Below are positions 1 to 5,459 of a DNA stretch of 5,459 nucleotides, piece after piece (the first letter of the stretch is position 1; each line of letters starts with the position of its first letter). Location of the stretch: the NCBI GenBank assembly GCA_012030815.1, contig JAAUVF010000075.1, positions 1 through 5,459 of the forward strand. The letters are read 5' to 3'. The position numbers were made by a program, and so were the translations under genes. Source of the DNA: Nanobdellota archaeon (GTDB lineage: Archaea > Thermoproteota > Nitrososphaeria > Nitrososphaerales > Nitrosopumilaceae). The notes beneath the pieces were generated by a model. It saw only the letters and a list, made by a program, of their open reading frames with translations. It ran no database searches and was not told the DNA's origin.

Positions 1-338
1 GCATCTTTAACATATAAAATTGCAATTCCTAATCCTTGGTGATTTTGTAGTAAAACTTTACCTGCCTTTTTCATTTTCGTAGCAGTAGATTCATCAACAT
101 CAAGGACTATTGGAATTGTCCAAGCCAAACCATTTGCTAATCTACCTTTTGAAATTACATGTTCAAAGTCTTTTTTCCCTAAAAATCCCTCAAGAGGGCT
201 AAAAATTCCATCTGCAATGTTTTCAACATCATTTGCAAGATCTTCAGATATTTGTATTGAATATAATCCAGAAGAATCAGCTTTTGTGATTCTATTTACT
301 AGTTTTCCGCCGTGCGGCTTGATTGAATTATCAGACAT
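1..338 (-). CDS. sat: ATP sulfurylase (sulfate adenylyltransferase), N-terminal part, cut by the window edge
   Basis: The enzyme adenylates sulfate with ATP to give APS and pyrophosphate, the first step of sulfate assimilation, in the cytoplasm. Only the first 112 codons are present; the gene continues past base 1. Reading from the ATG at 338, the protein opens with [16 protein letters not shown]. The PHGGKLV segment is typical of the start of prokaryotic Sat. Residues near 45-55 read [12 protein letters not shown], the conserved signature of the N-terminal PUA-like domain, followed by a typical [15 protein letters not shown] strand region. The catalytic domain (QxRNP, HxGH) lies outside the window. 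The start sits 10 bases after the stop of the APS reductase gene with no separate TATA box visible, so the two are very likely co-transcribed. No frame break is seen in the visible part. The family call is confident; the full length cannot be judged. Confidence 0.93.
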   Translation of the reverse strand, partial: MSDNSIKPHGGKLVNRITKADSSGLYSIQISEDLANDVENIADGIFSPLEGFLGKKDFEHVISKGRLANGLAWTIPIVLDVDESTATKMKKAGKVLLQNHQGLGIAILYVKD

Positions 339-348
339 ACTAAATTTC

Positions 349-1064
349 CTATTTATGGTCTATATGAAGGCCACACTCCTTGTGCTGGCCTTGTTCCCAC
401 CACCAACGCCCTGCCCTCAAGTCTTCTCCAGGTTTGATTGCTCTAGTACAAGGCTCACATCCAATACTTGGATACCCCTTATCAAGAAGTTTATTGTATG
501 GTAAATTATTTTTTTTAATATAATCCTGAATTTGGTCCCACGTCCAATCAATAATTGGATTAATTTTTAAAATTCCACCATGACCATGATCAATTTGAAA
601 AATATTAACATCTTTTCGTACTTCGGTTTGATCACGTCTCAATCCAGTAATCCAACCATCTAATGTTGATAGTATTCTATTAATTGGATGTACCTTACGA
701 ATTTCACAACATAATTTTCTATTTTCTACACTGTCATAAAAAAGATTTATTCCCTTTTCTTTAACCATATCTTCGACTTCTTTAGTATCTGGAAATAAAA
801 TTTCGATTGTAATGTTATATTTTTTTCTCACAATATCCATATGTCATAAGTTTCTTGAGGTAATCTTCCCGTATCTAATGTAAAGAATCTAAATTTTGGA
901 TTAATCTTATGCATAATATCCATAATTACTGCATCTTCTGCACCGAAACTTGATGCTTTAGCAACTCTAGGATGTAAATTATCAGAAACCCATTGGAGAG
1001 ATTCATCTGTTGTTTTTATTTTTGAGTTAAGTTCATCTACTTGTTCTTGAGTAAATTTTTTCAT
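349..1064 (-). CDS. cysH: Assimilatory APS reductase, [4Fe-4S] type (CysH family), with one frame break
   Basis: This enzyme reduces adenosine 5'-phosphosulfate to sulfite and AMP, using thioredoxin-like donors. The gene is split by a one-base deletion near 838-842: the upstream frame reads to LPQETYDI, and the downstream frame resumes at [10 protein letters not shown]. Joined, it is about 238 aa, normal for the family. Visible motifs are the nucleotide-binding SSFGAED (about residues 38-44), [12 protein letters not shown] (63-74), [10 protein letters not shown], and the catalytic C-terminal ECGLH with Cys near 231. A CC pair (about 119-120) and CEPC (about 203-206), 82 residues apart, match the CC-X~80-CXXC iron-sulfur ligands of APS reductases and are absent from PAPS-specific CysH, so APS is the likely substrate. 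The ATG at 1064 has a TATA-like box 22-29 bases upstream, suggesting a leaderless mRNA. sat follows in the same unit. The break is probably a sequencing error. Confidence 0.93.
838..842 (-). other. Frame break in the APS reductase gene (one base missing)
   Basis: On the minus strand the sequence reads GACATATGGAT, where the family requires Asp-Ile-Met-Asp. One extra base between GACAT and ATGGAT restores a continuous frame. As it stands, the upstream frame reads three wrong residues and hits TGA. This is the only break in the window not placed in a clear homopolymer run. Confidence 0.85.
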
Positions 1065-1085
1065 AAATACACATGATTTGTTTTG

Positions 1086-1093
1086 TTTTATAT
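1086..1093 (-). promoter_or_regulatory. TATA-like box of the APS reductase-sat unit
   Basis: On the minus strand the box reads ATATAAAA, centred about 26 bases upstream of the ATG at 1064. That spacing would put transcription initiation at or next to the start codon, as in archaeal leaderless mRNAs. No Shine-Dalgarno-like sequence precedes this ATG. Confidence 0.6.
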
Positions 1094-1117
1094 TGATTAC
1101 CCAAGTATCTTATCCTA

Positions 1118-1126
1118 AATTATAAA
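1118..1126 (+). promoter_or_regulatory. TATA-like box of the ThiI-like gene
   Basis: The plus strand reads AATTATAAA, about 25-33 bases before the ATG at 1151, with no Shine-Dalgarno-like sequence between. It shares an 86-base divergent region with the opposite promoter of the sulfate-assimilation unit, so the two TATA boxes face away from each other only about 25 bases apart. Confidence 0.55.
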
Positions 1127-1150
1127 CAGGTACATAACTAAAAAGAAAAT

Positions 1151-2268
1151 ATGGAAGATATTTCTTATGTAGTAGTTTTCCCAACAGTATTTTCGAAAAA
1201 TAAAATTCCACAATTAATTACAAATATTAAAAAAATTCTAAAAATTCATAATCAAGAATTCAGATCAGTAAAACGTGATGGAGATGTTATTTTAGTAGAT
1301 GCAAATGATCCTGTGTTTGCATCATCTGCAATCAATTTACTCTTTGGTATTGAAAAAATAGCTATTGCTAGACAAATAAAAAATGATTTTCAAAAAATAG
1401 TCTCAGAAATTACTTCTGTGGGTGGAAATTTGCTCTTAAAGGGAGAAAAATTTCTTGTTAGAGTTGAGGGAACAACAAAAGGATTTTTTACAAAAGATAT
1501 TGAAATTGCATCTACATCAAGTATAATAGAAAAAAAATCAAACATGGGTGCACGTCCTGGAACAGATGAAAATTTTGATAAGTTGCTGTACACATATCTA
1601 ACAAAAAATAATGCATATGTCTGTATTTTTTTAGATGTGGGTCAAGGTGGAATTCCATATCAAACTCAAAATAAAAATACAATATGCTGTGTTTATGATG
1701 AAATCTCGGCAATCTCTTGTTTTGAGACAATAAAGCAGGGATTTGATCCAAAAATAATTGTCTGTTATAGACAAAAATCAGAATTATTAAATTTAATTAA
1801 AACAATTAATCAAATAATTCCAAGATTGGTAAAGCAAGAAATTGCGCTAGAATTTTTAATATAAAAATTAGTCCAACTGGATTCAAAAATTATCTTGTTT
1901 TTGTTGACTTAATATTAGAGATTATGCTTCATGTAGGAAAATTAGAAAAGATAGGTCATGTGTCTATTGCGTTATCTCCACTAATGTTTTCTACAAAATT
2001 TATTGATAATTCATTAAAACGTATATTTCAAAATGACATGATATCAATTATGCCGTTAAGTGGAGTAGATTCAAAACTTTTTGATGAAGCCAAAGAGATT
2101 GGATTGGAAAAACAAATCCCAAAATTAGAAAAATTATTTATGATTGATTCTAGTGAATTACCAAAGTTTTCATCTAAAGATGTTGATTTGGCCATAAAAA
2201 CAAAGAAGAGTGTGACTGTCAAAATTGGACCAAATAATGTACATGATATACTTGATTCATTAGAATAA
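1151..2268 (+). CDS. ThiI-like THUMP-domain protein with degenerate PP-loop, one frame break
   Basis: The layout resembles ThiI (tRNA 4-thiouridine synthase): an N-terminal ferredoxin-like region (about residues 1-70), a THUMP-like RNA-binding region (about 70-165, with KGEKFLVRVEGTTKGFF and ending LDVGQGGIPYQTQNKN), then a Rossmann-like domain. Where ThiI has the ATP-binding SGGIDSP motif, this protein reads YDEISAI (about 182-188), so the PP-loop is not recognisable. A later segment, MPLSGVDSKLFDEAKEIG, resembles the ThiI 'PLIGxDKxEIxxIAxxIG' region, but the catalytic Cys expected just after it is absent. The frame breaks in the T run at 1853-1857. One extra T joins ...IALEF to NIKISPTGFKNYLVF and on to the stop at 2268, giving about 373 aa. 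It may still bind tRNA, but thiolation activity looks unlikely. The ThiI relationship rests on motif-level reading only. Confidence 0.66.
1853..1857 (+). other. Frame break in the ThiI-like gene (T run, one base missing)
   Basis: The upstream frame reaches TAA at 1862-1864. Changing the five-T run to six turns the reading into GAA TTT TTT AAT ATA AAA, which continues open through the short gap and on to 2268. There is no stop in the downstream frame between this point and the ATG at 1924, so that ATG is best read as an internal Met rather than a separate gene start. Confidence 0.75.
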
Positions 2269-2278
2269 AATCACTGGG

Positions 2279-2287
2279 AATTTAAAC
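2279..2287 (+). promoter_or_regulatory. TATA-like box of the glycosyltransferase gene
   Basis: The sequence AATTTAAAC is centred about 26 bases before the GTG at 2309. The spacing supports that GTG as a leaderless start rather than the TTG at 2293, which lies only about 10 bases from the box. Confidence 0.5.
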
Positions 2288-2308
2288 GGCATTTGAGGAT
2301 TAATTTTT

Positions 2309-3544
2309 GTGCTAAAAATAGGTCAATTCATCTATCCATGGGAAGCGGTCATTATTCACGAATGATGAGGCTAAATGAAGTTCTCGAAGATCATATCAAA
2401 GGAGAGTTTGAAGTTCATTTTGCAAGCAAAGATCATGTTTATCAAAAATTAATAGAAAAATTTCCAAACAAGAAAAATCAAATTCATGAAATATTGATGC
2501 CAACTCCAATAGATGGAAAGTTTGGGCCAAGTATTTTTCTATCAATGCTAAAATTTTCTATTACCAATTTCAAAAAATCCTTCACTTGTAAAACAAGTTA
2601 CAAAATATTTGAAACAAGAAGGAAAATTGTACGATAAAGAAAAATTTGATCTGGTAATTAATGATGGAGATATGGGTTCAAACATCATAGCAAAAAATCG
2701 TAATATTCCAAGCTTATTTATTACAAATCAATTTAGACCTAAATTGTACAAGTCTAGATCTTATTTTTATCCAGCAGTAAATTATATTTCAAAACAAATT
2801 GGTAAAGCATCAAAAATTATTGTTGCAGATTCTCCACCTCCATATACTATGTGTGAATATAATCTTAATTTCACTAAAGAGATCGAAAATAAGGTAACCT
2901 ATGTAGGCCATTTTACAAATAGTAAAAACATTGAGAAAAAATCAATAACTGATCTTGAAAAACTAATAGAAAATACAGAATTTGGTTATTGGATGAGAAC
3001 TGGAAACAAATCAACTAACGATGGAACTGGTCAGAGATATGAAGAAGTATTTCATCAAAACGAAATGAAAAATGAAAAAAGAATAGTGTCTCATGCAAGA
3101 AATGATTCAACAATTGATTACGTTTTAGGAACAGATGGAAAAAAATATACAGTAACTAATGCTTTAGAGAAAAAAATTGATTGGATTCAAATTGATATAG
3201 GTTTCCTGACAGAACAACAAAAAGAAACTGTTTTGAATTTAACTAAATATGCTGTAGTGAATGGTTCTCATACTGTAATGGGTGAAATCCTTGGTGGAAA
3301 AGCAAAACCAATTATCGGTATTCCGATTTATGATGAGCATACAAACAATATCAAATGGGCAGAGAAGAAAAATTTAGGAGTATTAGCCGTTAAAACAAAG
3401 CAAGTTATCGAGTCTATTTCAAAAATTAAAGACAATTATAACAAATTTGAAGAGAATTTAGCTGATTTTTCTAAAAATTTTGTTCCTAATGGGTCAGAAA
3501 ATACAGCAAAAATAGCAGCTGAAATTCTTGAAGAAAAGAAATAA
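2309..3544 (+). CDS. GT-B-fold glycosyltransferase (MurG/GT28-like), two frame breaks
   Basis: The protein probably transfers a sugar from a nucleotide-sugar donor to a glycan or lipid acceptor; donor and acceptor cannot be read from the sequence. From the GTG at 2309 the N-terminus reads VLKIGQFIYPW, then after a one-base repair GSGHYSRMMRLNEVLE. G(S/L)GHxSR is the acceptor-side glycine loop common in GT28-like enzymes. Around residue 315 onward it reads VVNGSHTVMGEILGGKAKPIIGIP, then DEHTNNIKWAEKKNLG, the donor-binding C-terminal pattern of GT-B enzymes. A middle part with FDLVINDGD and VTYVGHFTNS fits the inter-domain region. Breaks lie at about 2340-2342 (one G missing) and 2572-2577 (one A too many). 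Repaired length is about 412 aa, usual for the family. There are no signal peptide or membrane segments. It starts 40 bases after the ThiI-like gene, but with its own TATA-like box. Confidence 0.82.
2340..2342 (+). other. First frame break in the glycosyltransferase gene (G run, one base missing)
   Basis: Before this point the frame from GTG 2309 reads KIGQFIYPW; after it the next frame reads GSGHYSRMM. One extra G in the GGG run joins them into a continuous N-terminal strand and glycine loop. Without the repair, the upstream frame stops within about 25 bases. Confidence 0.75.
2572..2577 (+). other. Second frame break in the glycosyltransferase gene (A run, one base extra)
   Basis: The frame ending SITNFKK shifts here; the other frame continues as NPSLVKQVTKYLKQEG and into the rest of the enzyme. 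Removing one A from the six-A run gives SITNFKNPSLVKQ without interruption. The TTG at 2609 is therefore an internal Leu codon and not a start. Confidence 0.75.
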
Positions 3545-3568
3545 TACTTTATTTTGAGTTTGTTATCT

Positions 3569-3637
3569 ATCTGGCACGCGGGATGTTCGATGGGCGAACT
3601 GACCGCAAGGGATGACGATAAAATCCGCGTGTCAGAT
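3569..3637 (+). ncRNA. Candidate small structured RNA (GC-rich stem element)
   Basis: This intergenic element has about 58% GC (38 of 65 bases at 3571-3635) in otherwise very AT-rich DNA. Bases 3569-3581 pair with 3625-3637 over 13 base pairs with a single G-U wobble. Inside, 3585-3589 (GTTCG) pairs with 3595-3599 (CGAAC) around a five-base loop, and 3603-3610 (CCGCAAGG) can form a tiny GCAA-capped hairpin. GC-rich islands in AT-rich archaeal genomes have previously turned out to be ncRNA genes. A weak TATA-like ATAATAC at 3542-3548 is about 25 bases upstream of the stem on the plus strand; nothing similar lies at the matching place on the minus strand, so plus is preferred. I do not recognise an RNA family. 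It could instead be a 3' end processing or termination structure of the glycosyltransferase mRNA. Confidence 0.55.
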
Positions 3638-3668
3638 TTAAAGTCGATCAAATAATTACGTGGGAACG

Positions 3669-3678
3669 CTTTTATGGA
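3669..3678 (+). promoter_or_regulatory. TATA-like box of the two-CxxC protein gene
   Basis: CTTTTATGGA is centred about 27 bases before the GTG at 3700, matching the spacing at the other genes here. It supports a leaderless transcript starting at that GTG and separates this gene from the RNA-like element upstream. Confidence 0.5.
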
Positions 3679-3699
3679 AAAAATTAAGCCAAAATATTA

Positions 3700-4008
3700 G
3701 TGCCTAACTGTCCAGAATGTACTGCAAGAGAAAGAAAGAAAATCCAAGCAAAGTATGAAGCTGAAACAGCTGAAGAAAATAGAGGTAGAGATGATTTATT
3801 CAAGTTATTTGATGCAGTAGAAATTCCAATGAAAATGGATTCTGCTACAAAACATTTCATATGTAAGAGATGCGGACTTTATGCTACACGGGAACAAGTT
3901 TCTGACATCAAATACAGATTAAATCAGAAAGAAAGAACACGTGAAGATAAACAGGATGATTATCTTGAATGGTGGCAGAAAAGTAAGAAAGATAAAGAAT
4001 TGAACTAG
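3700..4008 (+). CDS. Small protein with two CxxC pairs, probable zinc binder, function unknown
   Basis: This is a 102-aa soluble, highly charged protein. Two CxxC pairs, CPEC at residues 4-7 and CKRC at 55-58, could together bind one zinc ion as a split zinc ribbon. The 47 residues between them are rich in Glu, Lys, Arg and Ala and are probably helical, possibly a coiled coil. The C-terminal third is also charged (RLNQKERTREDKQDDYLEWWQ). I do not recognise a family; DNA, RNA or protein binding are all possible. The start is GTG, chosen because it puts the first cysteines at residue 4 and has a TATA-like box at the leaderless distance. It is the only complete protein gene in the window without a frame break. 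The next gene starts 12 bases after its stop, so the two probably share an mRNA. Confidence 0.8.
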   Translation: MPNCPECTARERKKIQAKYEAETAEENRGRDDLFKLFDAVEIPMKMDSATKHFICKRCGLYATREQVSDIKYRLNQKERTREDKQDDYLEWWQKSKKDKELN

Positions 4009-4020
4009 AGTTGATGTTCT

Positions 4021-4444
4021 ATGGTTAAAAAGACAGACGAGGAAAAATCATCCAAGAAAGAAGACATCCCAGATTGGGTAACTGATGAAATCCAAAATGC
4101 AAAAATTTCAAAAACCAGAAGAGCTAAAAAGAGCTGGATATATTCTTGAAATTTACGATTCAGATAATAAAATTGATGCACAATTGTATGATCCAGTTGA
4201 AGATGGAAGACATATAGTTACACTTGATTTACCCAAAAAAATCAAGACTTCAGATTTAGAAAAGGGTGTAGTCTATGAATTTGTTTTTGATCAACATAAA
4301 GCGCCATTAAGTAAAAAAGTAACAGAATTTCTACAAAAAGAAAAAGAGATCGATATGAACGCTATATATCAATTTGATTTAAAAGAGATGGAGCTACTAG
4401 ATGTAGGCTCTAGTCAATCTGCAGATGAAGATTTAGAAGAATAA
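4021..4444 (+). CDS. Charged protein of unknown function, one frame break
   Basis: From the ATG at 4021 the frame reads a Lys/Glu/Ser-rich tail (MVKKTDEEKSSKKED), then IPDWVTDEIQNAKIS. It then needs a one-base shift within the A runs at 4101-4114, after which it continues KPEELKRAGYILEIYDSDNK to the TAA at 4442-4444, about 140 aa in all. The unshifted upstream frame stops at about 4149. Reading only from the ATG at 4085 gives a 119-aa version with a poor N-terminus, so the shifted reading is preferred. The central part alternates short beta-like stretches (YILEIYD, IDAQLYDP, HIVTLDL, GVVYEFVFD), and the C-terminus is acidic (SADEDLEE). A small beta-barrel is conceivable but not shown. There is no signal peptide or membrane segment. 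It lies 12 bases behind the two-CxxC gene and is probably co-transcribed with it. No family recognised. Confidence 0.68.
4101..4114 (+). other. Frame break in the charged-protein gene (A run, one base extra)
   Basis: Two five-A runs (4101-4105 and 4110-4114) lie here. Removing one A from the second gives ISKPEELKRAGYILE; removing one from the first gives AKFQKPEELKRAG. Either joins the ATG at 4021 to the downstream frame, so the exact position is not resolved. Confidence 0.65.
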
Positions 4445-4445
4445 G

Positions 4446-4461
4446 TTTATTTTTTACTTTT
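4446..4461 (+). terminator. T-rich probable transcription terminator
   Basis: Right after the TAA at 4444 the plus strand carries TTTATTTTTTACTTTT with no stem before it, the form that archaeal intrinsic terminators commonly take. It fills most of the 26-base gap between this gene and the convergent dehydrogenase. The opposite strand is A-rich here, so no comparable signal is seen for the dehydrogenase. Confidence 0.4.
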
Positions 4462-4470
4462 AGAGTTTAA

Positions 4471-5245
4471 TTATTTTTTAAAAGCCATGCCTAAGATTGG
4501 ATTTATCAGATAAGGAAATGTGTTTTTTATCCATACTGCACCACGAACTACTGAAGGAACAATAATTTCTAATCGTGAAGAATTTGCAGCTTTTAGGATT
4601 GCTTTTGCAACTGTTTTATCACTAAGAGATGTTGGAGAGTATTTTGGCATGGTTTGAAATGATGGATGATCAAAGAAATTAGTTCTGACCATAATTGGAC
4701 TTACAACTGTTATTCCAACACCAGTTCCTTTCAATTCATGTTTTAATCCCTCAGAAAAACCTAACATGGCAAACTTTGATGCACAATAAGATGCAATTCC
4801 AGGTAAACCAAAACTTGCTGCAACTGAAGCTACATTAACAATATGTCCAGATTTTTTTGAAGCATAGACGGAAGAAAGTTTTTGATAAAGTAGATCATTC
4901 CAAAATAATTTGTTTCCATTTGCGATTCAATTTCTTTAATAGTTAAATCAAAAACAGAACCATAAATTGCAAAACCAGCATTATTTATTAAAATATCAAT
5001 AGAACCATATTTTTCTAAAACAAGTTTTGATGTTTTTCTACTTGTAGTTTATCAGAAACATCACACTCACATACTAGCGTAGAAACATTAAATTTTTGTA
5101 AATCATTAGCTAGTTCTTCTAATTTTTGTTTTCTTCTTGCAACTAGAATTACATTAGAACCTTTTTTAGCAAATTGAATAGCAGTTTCTTTTCCTATTCC
5201 AGATGAGGCACCGGTGATTAATACGATTTTATCTTTGAAATCCAT
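4471..5245 (-). CDS. Classical short-chain dehydrogenase/reductase (SDR), two frame breaks
   Basis: This is an NAD(P)-dependent oxidoreductase of the classical SDR family; the substrate cannot be told. Joined over two breaks it is about 258 aa, typical of the family. Motifs in order are TGASSGIG cofactor loop (residues 11-18), CDVSD (61-65), NNAG (88-91), TNYFG with the structural Asn (about 113), catalytic Ser near 141 (IVNVAS), and YCASK with Tyr 154 and Lys 158. VVSPIMVRTNFF follows after the active site. The R-R at 37-38, after the second strand (VILVARR), suggests NADP(H) preference, which is an inference. Breaks are in T runs of the plus strand at 5033-5037 and 4852-4858, each repaired by one extra base. 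The start ATG at 5245 has a TATA-like box about 25 bases upstream. All catalytic residues are intact, so sequence error is more likely than gene decay. Confidence 0.92.
4852..4858 (-). other. Second frame break in the SDR gene (seven-base run, one base missing)
   Basis: On the minus strand the frame reading FLPSMLQK enters a seven-A run and then needs one more A to continue KSGHIVNVASVAASFG, which carries the catalytic Ser, and then YCASK. Unrepaired, the upstream frame stops within about 25 bases. Confidence 0.82.
5033..5037 (-). other. First frame break in the SDR gene (five-base run, one base missing)
   Basis: On the minus strand the reading KLQVEK reaches a five-A run. One extra A changes the following sequence from HQNLF-stop to TSKLVLEKYGSIDILINNAG, bringing the conserved NNAG motif into frame. 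Confidence 0.82.
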
Positions 5246-5265
5246 AAATCAAAAAATTCTTTAAA

Positions 5266-5273
5266 AGATAAAG
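5266..5273 (-). promoter_or_regulatory. TATA-like box of the SDR gene
   Basis: On the minus strand CTTTATCT is centred about 25 bases upstream of the ATG at 5245, matching the leaderless layout of the other genes. It lies in the 34-base gap after the upstream membrane-protein gene, so the SDR may be transcribed alone, though readthrough is possible. Confidence 0.45.
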
Positions 5274-5279
5274 TGCTTT

Positions 5280-5459
5280 CTATTTTTTTTCTGTCTTTGG
5301 AATTTTACTCAAGGCTAATTTTACCAATAAAAGCCACGTTATTGCAATAGGGACATAATAAGTAGCAATTCTCCAACCAATTACTGCATTCCATTCACCG
5401 GTTCCTTCAGGAATTACAAGATTAAATGGATCCAAATTATTTAGATATGACAATAATAC
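5280..5459 (-). CDS. C-terminal end of a membrane protein, cut by the window edge
   Basis: An open frame enters from the window edge at 5459 and ends at a TAG at 5280-5282, giving the last 59 residues. It reads LLSYLNNLDPFNLVIPEG, then GEWNAVIGWRIATYYVPIAI, then TWLLLVKLAL and a short basic tail SKIPKTEKK. The stretch from about WRIATYY to KLAL is hydrophobic enough for one transmembrane helix, and the Lys-rich tail suggests a cytoplasmic C-terminus by the positive-inside rule. The family is not recognised from this fragment. The gene points the same way as the SDR, whose start is 34 bases downstream. No frame break is seen in the visible part. Confidence 0.7.
   Translation of the reverse strand, partial: VLLSYLNNLDPFNLVIPEGTGEWNAVIGWRIATYYVPIAITWLLLVKLALSKIPKTEKK

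Noticed and set aside
217..504. Open frame of 95 codons on the plus strand
   Set aside because: It lies antisense to the sat start and the APS reductase end, both of which have clear family motifs. Its protein resembles nothing and is a shadow.
1390..1751. Two minus-strand open frames inside the ThiI-like gene
   Set aside because: They overlap each other and the plus-strand THUMP coding sequence, have no promoter-like signal and give no recognisable protein.
2028..2222. Minus-strand open frame of 64 codons
   Set aside because: It is antisense to the C-terminal part of the ThiI-like gene, has no recognisable motif and is a shadow.
1924..2268. A separate 114-aa gene starting at ATG 1924
   Set aside because: Its frame is open upstream to the T run at 1853-1857, where one base joins it to the preceding gene, and its content fits the C-terminal part of a ThiI-like protein.
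3569..3637. tRNA or permuted tRNA gene
   Set aside because: The TTCGATG at 3586-3592 looks like a T-loop, but no 5-bp T-stem surrounds it, there is no anticodon arm, and the closing stem is too long for an acceptor stem on either strand.
3569..3637. Fluoride or other known riboswitch
   Set aside because: GATG and CGAAC fragments recall parts of the fluoride motif, but the order and spacing of the conserved blocks do not fit, and the downstream gene appears leaderless from its own TATA box.
3436..3651. Minus-strand open frame of 71 codons across the glycosyltransferase end and the RNA-like element
   Set aside because: It is antisense to a real coding end and crosses a strong palindromic structure; there is no promoter at its start and no recognisable motif.
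4101..4114. Programmed ribosomal frameshifting at the A runs
   Set aside because: Similar one-base breaks occur in four other unrelated genes in the window, in both directions and without a following stem or pseudoknot, so sequence error explains them better.
1..5459. Mobile element, CRISPR array, toxin-antitoxin or defence system
   Set aside because: No transposase, integrase, nuclease or direct-repeat array was seen on either strand; the content is metabolic and housekeeping-like genes plus small unknowns.

Overview
This window looks like a piece of an ammonia-oxidising archaeon of the Nitrosopumilus type (Thaumarchaeota/Nitrososphaerota). The DNA is AT-rich and the genes are tightly packed. 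Most transcription units have a TATA-like box about 25-28 bases upstream of the start codon and no leader, as expected of archaeal leaderless mRNAs. The lineage call is an inference from gene content and signal style, not from a database match.

Layout. Positions 1-1064 (minus strand) hold a sulfate-assimilation unit: a [4Fe-4S]-type APS reductase (cysH family, 349-1064) followed 10 bases later by the N-terminal part of ATP sulfurylase (sat, running off the window at base 1). A short divergent promoter region (1065-1150) separates it from a plus-strand gene (1151-2268) for a ThiI-like THUMP-domain protein whose PP-loop motif is degenerate. A GT-B-fold glycosyltransferase (2309-3544) follows. 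The 155-base gap after it contains a GC-rich, strongly self-complementary element (3569-3637) that is probably a small structured RNA. Two small genes of unknown function follow on the plus strand: a protein with two CxxC pairs (3700-4008) and a charged protein (4021-4444). These converge on a minus-strand classical short-chain dehydrogenase (4471-5245), preceded by the 3' end of a membrane-protein gene (5280-5459, running off the window).

Five of the eight protein genes are broken by single-base frame changes: seven breaks in about 5.4 kb. Most lie in or beside A or T runs. In every case one added or removed base joins the two halves into a sensible protein of about the expected length. This points to indel errors in the assembled sequence rather than to pseudogenes, so each broken gene is annotated here as one CDS with the break positions noted. 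The conceptual proteins are about 238 aa (APS reductase), 373 aa (ThiI-like), 412 aa (glycosyltransferase), 140 aa (unknown) and 258 aa (dehydrogenase).

Working together: Sat activates sulfate to APS and the reductase reduces APS to sulfite, so the first two genes form the entry of assimilatory sulfate reduction. The other genes have no evident shared pathway. I see no mobile elements, CRISPR, tRNA or rRNA, and no stretch longer than 300 bases without a gene. The best candidates for something undescribed are the GC-rich RNA-like element and the ThiI-like protein that appears to have lost its catalytic motifs.
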